In this document: positions 1-5,906 of the stretch, piece by piece
Numbering within the stretch: the first letter of the stretch is position 1
Layout of the letters: every line of letters begins with the position of its first letter
From: JBBRYB01 sp038238115
Lineage (GTDB): Bacteria; Actinomycetota; Actinomycetes; Propionibacteriales; Nocardioidaceae
DNA: 15,147 bases
NCBI GenBank assembly: GCA_038238115.1
Contig: JBBRYB010000062.1
Span: 1 to 15,147 of the forward strand
Direction of reading: 5' to 3'
Made by a program: the position numbers and the translations under genes
Notes under the pieces: model-generated
Databases searched by the model: none
What the model was told of the DNA's origin: nothing
The model's input: the letters and a program-made list of their open reading frames with translations, nothing else

Positions 1-98
1 GGTGCCCTTCCGGGTTGAGGTGTTTGGAACCGTCGCAAGTCCCAAATCTCCCAGCACGCAAGGGCTCCTCGCGCTACGGCACGCTCAACCAACCTCTC
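1..98. other. Unassigned flank that replaces the 3' part of the monooxygenase gene
   Basis: Nothing here continues the monooxygenase reading frame, so this DNA was joined to the gene by insertion or deletion. The join lies near position 118, just beyond this stretch. On the minus strand one frame reads without stops to the window edge (GDLGLATVPNTSTRKGT), but it is too short to identify. The DNA could be the edge of an insertion element or of a deletion; the window ends before this can be told. Confidence 0.3.
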
Positions 99-422
99 TC
101 ATCGGTGGATCGAGGCTAAGTGGTTCTGCCCCAGCCCCAGCGTGTACGGGTGGCGGGAGGGGAAGCCGCCGACGTTCAGTGGGGTGTTGCCGAAGCCCAG
201 CCCCTGGGCCGTCTGTCCCTCGGCGAGGAACCGGTCGACGATGCCGCGCTGGTCGAAAATCTCGATCGTTCGTGAGTGGAACCCACGAGCACGACAGCCG
301 ACGAGGTCCGGCGTCGAACGCCGCTCGATGATCTCAACATCGACCCCCGCCAACGCCAGCTCCCCAGCCAACATCAGGCCCACCGGCCCACTTCCGACAA
401 TCACAACGTCGTTCAGGCCCAA
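99..422 (-). pseudogene. Truncated FAD-dependent aromatic-ring/rifamycin-type monooxygenase (N-terminal fragment)
   Basis: The 107-codon frame opens with the FAD-binding beta-alpha-beta fold: VVIVGSGPVGLMLAGELALA near residues 6-25, a GxGxxG dinucleotide-binding motif, then an acidic strand end (IIERR). It continues with SRTIEIFDQRG and RFLAEGQ, typical of PheA/TfdB-type flavin monooxygenases, the superfamily of rifampicin monooxygenase Rox. Family members are about 450-550 aa, so roughly four fifths is missing. Family-like sequence runs to about residue 101 (LGLGQNH) and then meets an unrelated tail and a stop. The start is a TTG at 422 with a GAGGGG run directly before it; CTG at 416 is an alternative. 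The enzyme cannot be functional without its substrate and C-terminal FAD regions. An RAE in its leader argues that the intact ancestor was rifamycin-inducible. Family assignment is firm; substrate is inferred. Confidence 0.75.
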
Positions 423-466
423 CCCCTCGCTTCCCTCGGCACGACCGAGAAGTCTGGGGCACGACA

Positions 467-487
467 GGGGCCTTGCCGCAAGACCCC
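467..487 (-). promoter_or_regulatory. Rifamycin-associated element (RAE)-like palindrome
   Basis: On the minus strand the sequence is GGGGTCTTGC, a central G, then GCAAGGCCCC: two 10-bp arms with one mismatched pair. This closely matches the RAE described upstream of rifamycin-inactivation and resistance genes (rox, rgt, rph, helR) in actinomycetes, whose core is CTTGCGGCAAG flanked by G and C runs; I recall that consensus from memory. It lies 45 bp before the monooxygenase start and just after a -10-like hexamer, so it would fall at or just after the transcription start. Confidence 0.75.
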
Positions 488-493
488 CGCTCC

Positions 494-523
494 GCTATAC
501 CTTGGAAGTGCAAGGGGCAGCAA
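494..523 (-). promoter_or_regulatory. Putative sigma70-type promoter of the monooxygenase remnant
   Basis: On the minus strand TTGCTG (523-518) and TATAGC (499-494) are separated by 18 bp. The predicted start falls at about 487, the edge of the RAE palindrome. This is pattern matching to actinobacterial housekeeping promoters. Confidence 0.45.
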
Positions 524-727
524 GCTCCTTGCCTTCCTTGTTCCCGATCGCGATCACAGCAACCCGACGCCGCCCGCGCCCACATCGGCTATGAGCGGAC
601 GTTCGATAGCGCCGACACGCGGTGGAACGACGCGGCTGACAGCGCTTCAACGACCGGATCGCGGAATGAAAAGGCGTCGCTTCGGTTCGTCTGGCGAAGC
701 GGGCGGCGGATTGACTTCGATCGAGGT
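524..727. other. Intergenic stretch, no gene recognised
   Basis: Frames on both strands are open in places, as expected at this GC content. None has both a plausible start signal and a protein I recognise. It separates the monooxygenase promoter from the end of the 53-aa gene. Confidence 0.4.
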
Positions 728-889
728 CTACTTGCGCTCGATCCTGCGGAGTCCATGCGTGGGCGTCCACCACTCGACGACAAGCATCACGGAGTCCTCG
801 TTAACGTGGGTGTGCACGACCTCTGCGATGTCGGCGCGGAAAAGGTCTCCAGCGGGTCCCTGCTCACGCAGCACCTTCGCTGCGGTCAC
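728..889 (-). CDS. Small hypothetical protein (53 aa), coupled to the UPF0158 gene
   Basis: A GTG start at 889-887 overlaps the TGA stop of the preceding UPF0158 gene (888-886) in a GTGA junction, the classic layout for translational coupling. The product is 53 aa: an N-terminal amphipathic stretch (TAAKVLREQGPAGDLFRAD), then strand-like segments EVVHTHVN and SVMLVVEWWT, ending in the basic tail RRIERK. There is no signal peptide or membrane segment. A longer in-frame extension upstream exists, but it would run antiparallel to no useful signal and fully overlap the UPF0158 end, so the overlap start is preferred. I do not recognise a family. Co-translation suggests that it acts with the UPF0158 protein, but that is inference. 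Confidence 0.55.
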   Translation of the reverse strand: MTAAKVLREQGPAGDLFRADIAEVVHTHVNEDSVMLVVEWWTPTHGLRRIERK

Positions 890-1371
890 GTGGGTCGCGT
901 CGTCGGCAGCGGCGGATCCGGATGCTCCACGAGGTATGTGCGGGCGGCTTCGTCCTGGATCAGTTTTTCCTCGAGCAGCCATTCGACCGCCCGACGCTTG
1001 GCGCGAAAGTCACGGAAGGTCTGCCAGGCTGAGACCAGGTCTGGGTACTCCTCGTACAGCTCGTCCTTGAAGCGGCGGAAGGTGCCCTTGCCGCGGAGCG
1101 CCCGAGCGAGTCGTCGGCCGGCGGTGTCGTTGGTGACTCCTTCGGCGAAGTCGATCATGTCGCCGTACCAGTTCGCCGATGAGAGCGGGCCGATTGGGAG
1201 CAGGTCGAGCTCATCGAGATCGACCGGGTTCTCCCCGTCGATGCCGGTGTCGGAGGTCCACAAGACGATCTCGCCGGTGCCCGGATGGATGAGCCATCGG
1301 TGCTCGTAGTCGGTCTGATCCGAGAGCGCCATCGCGATCTTGTCTAGGTCGAGCTTGGCTAGGTCGAGCAC
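886..1371 (-). CDS. UPF0158 family protein
   Basis: The 161-aa product matches the layout of the uncharacterised UPF0158 family. It opens with LDLDKIAMALSDQ, followed by a region rich in aromatic and acidic residues with the HRWLIHPGTGEIVLW strand pair. It then has a DELDLLPIG segment, a helical WYGDMIDFAEGV, and the C-terminal GKGTFRRFKDELYEEYPDL signature ending in a helix (RRAVEWLLEEKLI). Biochemical function of the family is unknown. The frame extends about 48 codons further upstream to 1515, but that extension does not look like the family, so the GTG at 1371 is chosen. It sits six bases after the start of a TGA that ends another open frame. The 53-aa gene overlaps its stop. Start choice is uncertain by tens of codons. 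Confidence 0.8.
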   Translation of the reverse strand: MLDLAKLDLDKIAMALSDQTDYEHRWLIHPGTGEIVLWTSDTGIDGENPVDLDELDLLPIGPLSSANWYGDMIDFAEGVTNDTAGRRLARALRGKGTFRRFKDELYEEYPDLVSAWQTFRDFRAKRRAVEWLLEEKLIQDEAARTYLVEHPDPPLPTTRPT

Positions 1372-1693
1372 CGCTTCATCCCAAAACTCGCCTCCGCCAG
1401 TCGGCCTCGACCTGTGATACCCGAGCACTGGGGAAGCCGGACAGCGCCAAGGCGACCTCAATGCGGGGTGGTCGAGCGGATCGTGGGCCGCCCGCTTGCC
1501 GGCGGTATGACGCACCTAGGAGGAGTGCGCGAGCGCAGTCGTCGTCGGAGGCGGCTCTTCCAGCGATCGGGGCAGCCCAGCCGCGGTATCGCTGGTAGCG
1601 CTGGCCGTCCTCGATGCACTCGGTGCGTCACACATCCGGTTTCTCCTCTGGTGTGGCCGGCGCGCTCTCCACGGGCGGTCGTCTGCCGTGCGG
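1372..1693 (-). other. Gene-less stretch upstream of UPF0158; possible eroded frame
   Basis: On the minus strand one frame stays open from about 1632 to a TGA at 1380-1378. It reads TECIEDGQRYQRYRGWAA early on and VEADWRRRVLG just before the stop. It has no good start codon and no family I can name, so it may be a decayed gene or chance. No strong hairpin with a U-tract was seen after the gene at 1694. Confidence 0.3.
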
Positions 1694-2245
1694 TCAGCGG
1701 ACTAACTCGAGTTTCATGATGACGACCTTGCGTGCGGGGTCCTCCTTGATCAGGGTGAGTTGGCCCCCTGTTCCGAGGTAGATGCCGGTGCCTCCGGTGA
1801 CCGAGACGCGGAAGGGCGAGTCGGTGTGGCGGACGACGCCGTCGATGTCGACATGGCCTCCGGGCAGCCGCAGGGTGCTTCGGCTGACCACGGTTCCGTC
1901 GTGTCGCTTCGACACGATGAGCTCGACTGCGTCGCCGGTGCCGACCCGTTGGCCGGACGCGTTGTCCAGGATCGGCTGCCCGGTGCTCAGGATCAGGTCC
2001 CCGGCGCCGAGTCCCTGGGGGCCCCTGTCGATGACGCGTTGGTGACCGCCCTGGAATGGGAAGGCCAAGACCATGGTCTGGGTCGGGGCGGTGGTGGTGG
2101 TCCAGCCATACTGCGGCGACCCGGCCGATGAACTCACCGCGGAATTGGGTGAGGCGGACCTGCTCCCGAGGGGGCTGAGCGTGGCCGCGAGAGCCAGGCC
2201 TGCGACGGTGGCGGCAGTGGCGGCGGCATTGACTGATTTGTTCAT
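1694..2245 (-). CDS. Secreted allene-oxide-cyclase-barrel-like (dirigent-like) protein
   Basis: The 183-aa product begins MNKSVNAAATAATVAGLALA, a Sec signal peptide with a short basic start and a hydrophobic core; cleavage is likely near residues 30-36. After a Ser/Thr-rich linker comes an all-beta barrel pattern: a TMVLAFPFQ strand, GAGDLILSTGQPI, a long SRSTLRLPGGHVDIDG hairpin, and the hallmark FRVSVTGGTGIYLGTGGQLT near the C-terminus. This matches the small allene-oxide-cyclase-barrel/dirigent-like exported proteins common in actinomycetes. Plant relatives bind or cyclise lipophilic substrates; the bacterial ligand is unknown. The ATG at 2245 is chosen because GAGGAG lies 8 bases before it; an in-frame GTG at 2260 would bury that site. 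The gene is divergent from a sensor kinase, and an inverted repeat sits on its predicted -10. Confidence 0.75.
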   Translation of the reverse strand: MNKSVNAAATAATVAGLALAATLSPLGSRSASPNSAVSSSAGSPQYGWTTTTAPTQTMVLAFPFQGGHQRVIDRGPQGLGAGDLILSTGQPILDNASGQRVGTGDAVELIVSKRHDGTVVSRSTLRLPGGHVDIDGVVRHTDSPFRVSVTGGTGIYLGTGGQLTLIKEDPARKVVIMKLELVR

Positions 2246-2291
2246 GGGCTTTCTCCTCACGAATCCGGCCGCCGTGATTGGGGCCGGGAGG

Positions 2292-2310
2292 CCGACGTTA
2301 GTAGCGTCGG
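2292..2310 (-). promoter_or_regulatory. Inverted repeat CCGACG-N7-CGTCGG over a putative -10
   Basis: Perfect 6-bp arms at 2292-2297 and 2305-2310 flank a 7-bp centre. Read leftward, the centre holds TACTAA, a good -10, with TCGACG 18 bp upstream as a weak -35. The arms are therefore placed to control the secreted-protein gene 47 bp away. NarL-type regulators bind short inverted repeats, so the neighbouring response regulator is an obvious candidate binder; that link is inference. Confidence 0.45.
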
Positions 2311-2432
2311 AGGGTTGGTATCGTCGACCTGTGGACCGAGGTTTGCGGTCCTGCTCGGGGAGGAGGTGGCGGGCGCAAGTCTCGGTCTTGCGGTGGAGTC
2401 GCAGCCCTGCTGCGTAGGTCTAGTCTTCGGTC

Positions 2433-3608
2433 ATGGGTGTTCTTCCCGCCCGATACCCGCCACGAGGCGGCCTGGAACTCAGTGTCCGGACCTGCGGGGA
2501 TCTGGCTCCGGCCCTCGGCCTTGCCGCCTTGGGCTTCGTCGAGATCTGGTTGGTGCCGTCGCAGGGCCCGTCGATGGCTCAGCGTGTGCTTGAGACCGCC
2601 GTCCTGCTGGTTGTGGCCGGCTGTTTCGCCTTCGGGCGAGCGGCGCCCCTGGGCGTCTCGGTTCTGACGATGGTGCTGCTGACCGTGACCACCGTCGGGG
2701 TGTCCGACAGCCGAGCCTGGGCCATCGCCGTGCTCATCCTGATGTCGTACACAGCGTCCCGACATGCGGGGTGGACAGGCGCCGGGCTGGCCGTCGCCCT
2801 AGGGATCCTCTACGGGGCTGTCATCACTTCACTGGAGGGCTCGGGCGGCTTGTGGATGATCGTCGCGAACACCTTGTTCATGCTCTGTCTGATGGTGCTG
2901 GTCCCCTGTGCTGCGGGTCTGGCGCTCGCGCGTCGAGAACAACTCGCCCACCACGATGCCGACCAGGCTGTGGAAGAGGAGCGCACCCGGATTGCCCGAG
3001 AGCTGCACGACGTGGTCGGTCATGCCCTCGGGGTGATCGTGGTTCAGGCCGAGGGGGAACGGGCCGTCCTCACTGAGGGCGCTGCCGACTCCACACGAGA
3101 GACTCTGGCCGCTATCGCACAGTGCGCCCGCGACGCGCTCGACGACGTCCGACGCCTGCTGGTCGTGATGCGTTCCGCGGACTCCCTGGGACCCCAGCCT
3201 GGACTCATCGAGCTGCCGCGACTGCTTGAGAGTGTGGAGACCGCTGGCCTGCCGACCGACTTTGTCATCGAGGGTCACCCGAGACCGCTGTCGACCGCCG
3301 TCGACCTGTCGGCCTACCGCGTGGTCCAGGAAGCTCTCACCAACACACTTCGTCACTCGCAAGGTGCGAGCGCGCACGTGGCCGTACGCTACGCCGACGA
3401 CGAGGTGATCATCGACGTGATCGACGACGGCCGGGCCACCTCTGACCGCCAGTCCCGAGGGTTCGGTCTCCTCGGCATGAGGGAGCGGGTCGCCCTGTTC
3501 GGCGGCCAGGTCCAGGTCGGCGCCCGGCCCGGGGGCGGTTTCGGCGTGCACGTAAACCTCCCTACCGGAGGCGGTGCTCGCAATGACGCTTCGCGTCCTC
3601 GTGTGTGA
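2433..3608 (+). CDS. Membrane sensor histidine kinase, DesK/NarX (HisKA_3) type
   Basis: This 391-aa protein senses a signal at the membrane and phosphorylates the response regulator encoded next. Hydrophobic segments near residues 25-42, 53-70, 74-90, 96-106, 115-132 and 141-166 form about five or six membrane spans with little extracellular sequence, as in DesK-like kinases. The HisKA_3 dimerisation box (RTRIARELHDVVGH) places the phospho-accepting His at residue 192. The HATPase part shows the N-box (EALTN, Asn304), DDG (332-333 region) and the GFGLLGMRER box (343-352). The ATG at 2433 has no Shine-Dalgarno, but TAGTCT at 2421-2426 puts the predicted start of transcription on the ATG, so a leaderless mRNA is likely. 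The 3' end overlaps the regulator start by 26 bases, indicating coupled translation. The signal is unknown. Confidence 0.92.
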   Translation: MGVLPARYPPRGGLELSVRTCGDLAPALGLAALGFVEIWLVPSQGPSMAQRVLETAVLLVVAGCFAFGRAAPLGVSVLTMVLLTVTTVGVSDSRAWAIAVLILMSYTASRHAGWTGAGLAVALGILYGAVITSLEGSGGLWMIVANTLFMLCLMVLVPCAAGLALARREQLAHHDADQAVEEERTRIARELHDVVGHALGVIVVQAEGERAVLTEGAADSTRETLAAIAQCARDALDDVRRLLVVMRSADSLGPQPGLIELPRLLESVETAGLPTDFVIEGHPRPLSTAVDLSAYRVVQEALTNTLRHSQGASAHVAVRYADDEVIIDVIDDGRATSDRQSRGFGLLGMRERVALFGGQVQVGARPGGGFGVHVNLPTGGGARNDASRPRV

Positions 3609-4257
3609 TGACCAGGCGCTGGTCCGTGCGGGCTTCGCCAAGCTGCTCGAGGCTGGAGACGGGCTCGAGGTCGCGGGTGAGGCGGCCAATGGTGCGGAGG
3701 CCGTGGACCAGGCTCGTCGGCTGGTCCCGGACGTCGTCCTGATGGACATTCGAATGCCGGTCCTCGACGGGATCTCGGCCACCGCCCGCATCGTGGCCGC
3801 CCTAGACGACAGGGTTCGAGTCCTGGTGCTCACGACGTTCGGTACCGATGAATACGTCGCGGATGCGCTGAAGGCCGGGGCTAGCGGGTTCCTCCTCAAG
3901 GACGCACCACCCGATCGACTGGTGGAGGCCATCCGGGTGGTGGCGCGTGGCGACGCGCTTCTCGACCCCGCCGTGACCAGGGGCGTCATCGCGTCGGCGA
4001 CCCGGCGCAACGGGACGGACGCCGCCTCGAAACGGCGCCTCCGGCATCTCACGCGACGCGAGACCGAGACGTTGAACCTCCTTGCCCAGGGCCTGTCCAA
4101 CGCCGAAATCGCGGCCCACCTGGTGGTCAGTGAGACCACCGTCAAGACACACGTCGGTCACCTCTTCACGAAACTCGGACTACGCGACCGTGTGCACGCT
4201 GTGATCTTCGCCTACGAGAGCGGCACTGTGGGCAAGGGCGGCGACACCGCGAGGTAG
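3583..4257 (+). CDS. NarL/FixJ-type response regulator (REC + LuxR HTH)
   Basis: The 224-aa product has an N-terminal receiver domain (about residues 3-118) with the acidic pair Asp9-Asp10, the phospho-acceptor Asp55 in VVLMDIRMP, Thr84 and the conserved Lys106 in FLLKD. A C-terminal LuxR-type HTH follows (about 155-212, LTRRETETLNLLAQGLSNAE and VSETTVKTHV). It would bind DNA as a phosphorylated dimer and is the cognate partner of the overlapping kinase. The ATG at 3583 is preferred because GGAGG at 3566-3570 is well spaced for it and too close to the in-frame GTG at 3574. A plausible target is the divergent secreted-protein gene two genes away, whose promoter carries an inverted repeat. Autoregulation is also possible. 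Nothing is missing or unusual in the protein. Confidence 0.93.
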   Translation: MTLRVLVCDDQALVRAGFAKLLEAGDGLEVAGEAANGAEAVDQARRLVPDVVLMDIRMPVLDGISATARIVAALDDRVRVLVLTTFGTDEYVADALKAGASGFLLKDAPPDRLVEAIRVVARGDALLDPAVTRGVIASATRRNGTDAASKRRLRHLTRRETETLNLLAQGLSNAEIAAHLVVSETTVKTHVGHLFTKLGLRDRVHAVIFAYESGTVGKGGDTAR

Positions 4258-4286
4258 GGCGCCTCCCCGTCGGTCGTAAAGGCGCC
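4258..4286 (+). terminator. Hairpin after the response regulator
   Basis: GGCGCCT (4258-4264) pairs with AGGCGCC (4280-4286) across a 15-base loop, starting on the first base after the stop codon. There is no U-tract, which is common for actinobacterial terminators. It marks the end of the kinase-regulator operon. Confidence 0.5.
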
Positions 4287-4434
4287 GGATCGAACCGGGG
4301 GCGGGGGTGGCCTCGGCGGTCGGGCCAGTGCCACCTGATATCGGCCTGACCAATAGTCAGAGACTCACAGACCCGTATCCGTGACTGCAAGGACGGAGAA
4401 TGTCACGATGGGTGTGGGCGGCAGAGCTAAACCA

Positions 4435-4520
4435 CGATCGAGTGTCCACCACAGGCGGTTGCCGCTTGTGCTGGCGACCCCACCAAGCTCCTGTGGTGGT
4501 ACGCCGACGTCCCTCGATCG
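4435..4520. other. 86-nt nested stem-loop, unexplained
   Basis: Three nested complementary pairs are visible: CGATCGAG (4435-4442) with CTCGATCG (4513-4520), CCACCACAGG (4446-4455) with CCTGTGGTGG (4490-4499), and GGTTGCC (4457-4463) with GGCGACC (4473-4479, one G-U). Internal loops separate the stems. This could be a structured RNA, a relic of an insertion-element end, or a strong attenuator. I recognise no known riboswitch. The flanking DNA has no clear gene. Confidence 0.5.
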
Positions 4521-4750
4521 CGGCGCTATGACGCACCCGTGCGGAGATCGTGTGAGCGCAGGCTGCTCGGCGTGCATGGTGTGCGTCGGCCTGGGGTGGC
4601 GACGTAAGTGGGAGACCGGCGCCAACTGGGCGATCGTCGTCGACTGCTGCTAAAGCGGCCAACACCTCGTCTCCTGGAGATTGGCACCCCAGGGGCTGTT
4701 GCCTCCTGCTGAATAGGAGGAGTAGACCGGGTTATGAGAGGAGCCAAGCC
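4521..4750. other. Gene-less stretch with small hairpins
   Basis: No convincing gene. It holds a CCTCCT/AGGAGG hairpin (4702-4720), a TCTCCTGGAGA palindrome (4670-4680), and the ribosome-binding site of the small ORF at 4751. The AGGAGG arm could itself act as or mask a Shine-Dalgarno site. Together with 4287-4434, where I see nothing, it forms a long non-coding gap. Confidence 0.35.
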
Positions 4751-4861
4751 ATGACTCAACCCTTGGCAGTATTCGTCACAAATGAGCCGCCACCCGATGA
4801 ACAGAGTCGGCAAGGCGCCAGGCCGCTCGGGCTACTGGTATATCTAGGCCCCGGGGGTTGA
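4751..4861 (+). CDS. Small ORF (36 aa) with good RBS, or 5' end of a lost gene
   Basis: ATG at 4751 follows AGGAG at a 7-base spacing, one of the best ribosome-binding sites in this window. The 36-aa product begins MTQPLAVFVTNEPPPDEQ and ends GLLVYLGPGG. It has no family I know and no signal peptide. It may be a real small peptide, a leader peptide after the upstream hairpins, or the start of a gene whose remainder was deleted when this decayed region formed. The good RBS is the only strong evidence. Confidence 0.3.
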   Translation: MTQPLAVFVTNEPPPDEQSRQGARPLGLLVYLGPGG

Positions 4862-4995
4862 TCGGACAGCCCTAGGGGCCGACTACCCCTTACGGATCGC
4901 CCGGGCTCACGCCTGCTCGAGCTCGTCGGCCATCCTGAGCAGCTCCGCGGCGAGCCGCTCGACGCGACGCTTGACTGGTCCAGGTTCAACGCTGA

Positions 4996-5250
4996 GCACC
5001 ATGGCGGGACGCGAGGCTGCTGGTCAGCGAGGTAGTTCACCATCTGCGCACCAGTCTGGACTATCTTGTCTACAATGTGGCCTGGCTCGGGACAGCGAGG
5101 CAGCCTCCACCGGAGTCCAAGACTCAATTTCCAATCGTCACTAAGCCGGGCAGGTGGACCGCCACTTGCGAGACTTGGTTGGCCGGCGTCACAGCTAGCA
5201 ACCAAGACCGTCTCAAGGCGTACCAGCCCTTCAAAGAGTCAATGAGCTGA
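4996..5250 (+). pseudogene. Eroded fragment of an actinobacterial hypothetical family (HNLRSALDHLVY-type)
   Basis: The frame from 4996 to the TGA at 5248 has no start codon near its beginning, yet reads like protein: RDARLLVSEVVHHLRTSLDY, then LVYNVAWLG, TQFPIVTKPGRW, TWLAGVTASNQDRLKAYQPF, and a stop. The order (HxLRxxLDxLVY, then QFPI, then GV...QPF) recalls a common family of 200-250 aa proteins with a HNLRSALDHLVY core, judged from memory. Just upstream the same frame reads VQVQR between two stops, a piece also seen in that family. The usual C-terminal third is absent. I read it as a truncated, mutated relic. Function of the family is unknown. On the opposite strand at 4912-5004 a 31-codon frame ending RMADELEQA is probably its shadow. 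Confidence 0.5.
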
Positions 5251-5280
5251 TAGACGGCCTCGCCGGTGCCTTTCGTATGA

Positions 5281-5583
5281 CCGCCGCTGCCGTGTCCGGG
5301 TCAAGCCCCAACAGCGCGGACCGAGGCGTGGCGTGTCGCCCCAGGGTCGGGACGCCGACCGCTGCTCGGCCCACCAGCAGCAGCACCGCGACCGACCTCG
5401 CTCGCAAGTACGCAGCCGCCGGCCACCGCAGGAAGCTGCGAGGCCGGCTACTCACCCTACCTGCCGCAGGTAGCGGACCTCGACTGCGGAGAGATCGACT
5501 CATCCAAGAAGCCGATCAGTGTCTCCGGCGACGACCCTTACGGCCTGGACGCTTACGGAGACGGAGTGGCTTGTGAGTCCTAG
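5281..5583 (+). pseudogene. C-terminal excalibur-like domain fragment of a lost secreted protein
   Basis: The frame is open after a TGA at 5278 to the TAG at 5581 but has no start codon. After a Pro/Ala-rich linker, from 5437 it encodes CEAGYSPYLPQVADLDCGEI followed by SGDDPYGLDAYGDGVACES. This is the pattern of the excalibur-like C-terminal module of actinobacterial exported proteins: two Cys early, one Cys near the end, and a DxxxDGxxC segment resembling a calcium-binding loop. The third acidic position has become Ala-Tyr (DAYGDG rather than DGDGDG). The N-terminal part, where a signal peptide would be, cannot be found in frame, so the gene appears beheaded. The domain assignment is fairly clear; loss of function is inferred from the missing start. 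Confidence 0.6.
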
Positions 5584-5906
5584 CTCAACGTCGGGGGCTG
5601 GGATCTGAGACGGGAATGGTGCTCAAGGTGGCGTACCCGATGTTTGCTCAAGATGCCGCCGACGGATCATCCAGTAGCAACCGTCGACGTCGGGCGGCCA
5701 GACTGCGCTCAGGGCTTATCGGCTGCACCGCCGCGACAGGCTCGCCGGGCCCGCGGACCTAGCCCTCATGTCGTCCACGGCGACGGACGAGGCTTTATGG
5801 CAGGCAACAGATCGAGGTCGTGGTGACCGCGCGCGACGCACGGTGGTCGAAGTTCCCTAGCCAGGGAATCAAACTGCGGTGGCTCTGCCCGGGCGAGGTC
5901 ACGGGC
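5584..5906. other. Gene-less stretch between decayed genes and the integrative element
   Basis: Short frames exist (for example ATG at 5616, 49 codons) but none is recognisable. A 6-bp hairpin TTCCCT-AGCC-AGGGAA (5853-5868) and the palindrome CCCCGCGGGG just past the TerS-like stop may help end leftward transcription. The left boundary of the integrative element should lie in or near this stretch. I looked for a copy of the tRNA-Arg 3' end and did not find one. Confidence 0.35.
5853..5868 (-). terminator. Small hairpin downstream of the leftward operon
   Basis: Perfect TTCCCT/AGGGAA stem with a 4-base loop, about 40 bases past the TerS-like stop. No U-tract. Weak evidence. Confidence 0.25.

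Noticed and set aside
1..98. Group II intron or IS end at the left edge
   Set aside because: Some resemblance to intron-like stretches was considered, but no domain V, boundary motif or protein supports it in the bases available.
473..1309. A 278-codon + strand frame across the UPF0158 region
   Set aside because: Ser/Arg-rich shadow of the UPF0158 gene with no domain or RBS.
2829..4145. A 438-codon open frame on the minus strand opposite the kinase and regulator
   Set aside because: Composition dominated by Ser/Arg/Thr and no motif; the + strand genes have complete kinase and receiver signatures.
4284..4304. tRNA T-arm-like sequence on the minus strand (CCGGTTCGATCCGG)
   Set aside because: The stem does not pair in T-arm register and no acceptor, anticodon or D-arm surrounds it; not similar enough to tRNA-Arg to be an att copy.
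5875..5905. TGCCCGGGCGAGG as a left att copy of the tRNA end TGCCCCCGGCAGG
   Set aside because: Similarity is limited to GC-rich bases and stops before the T-loop; not a credible core.
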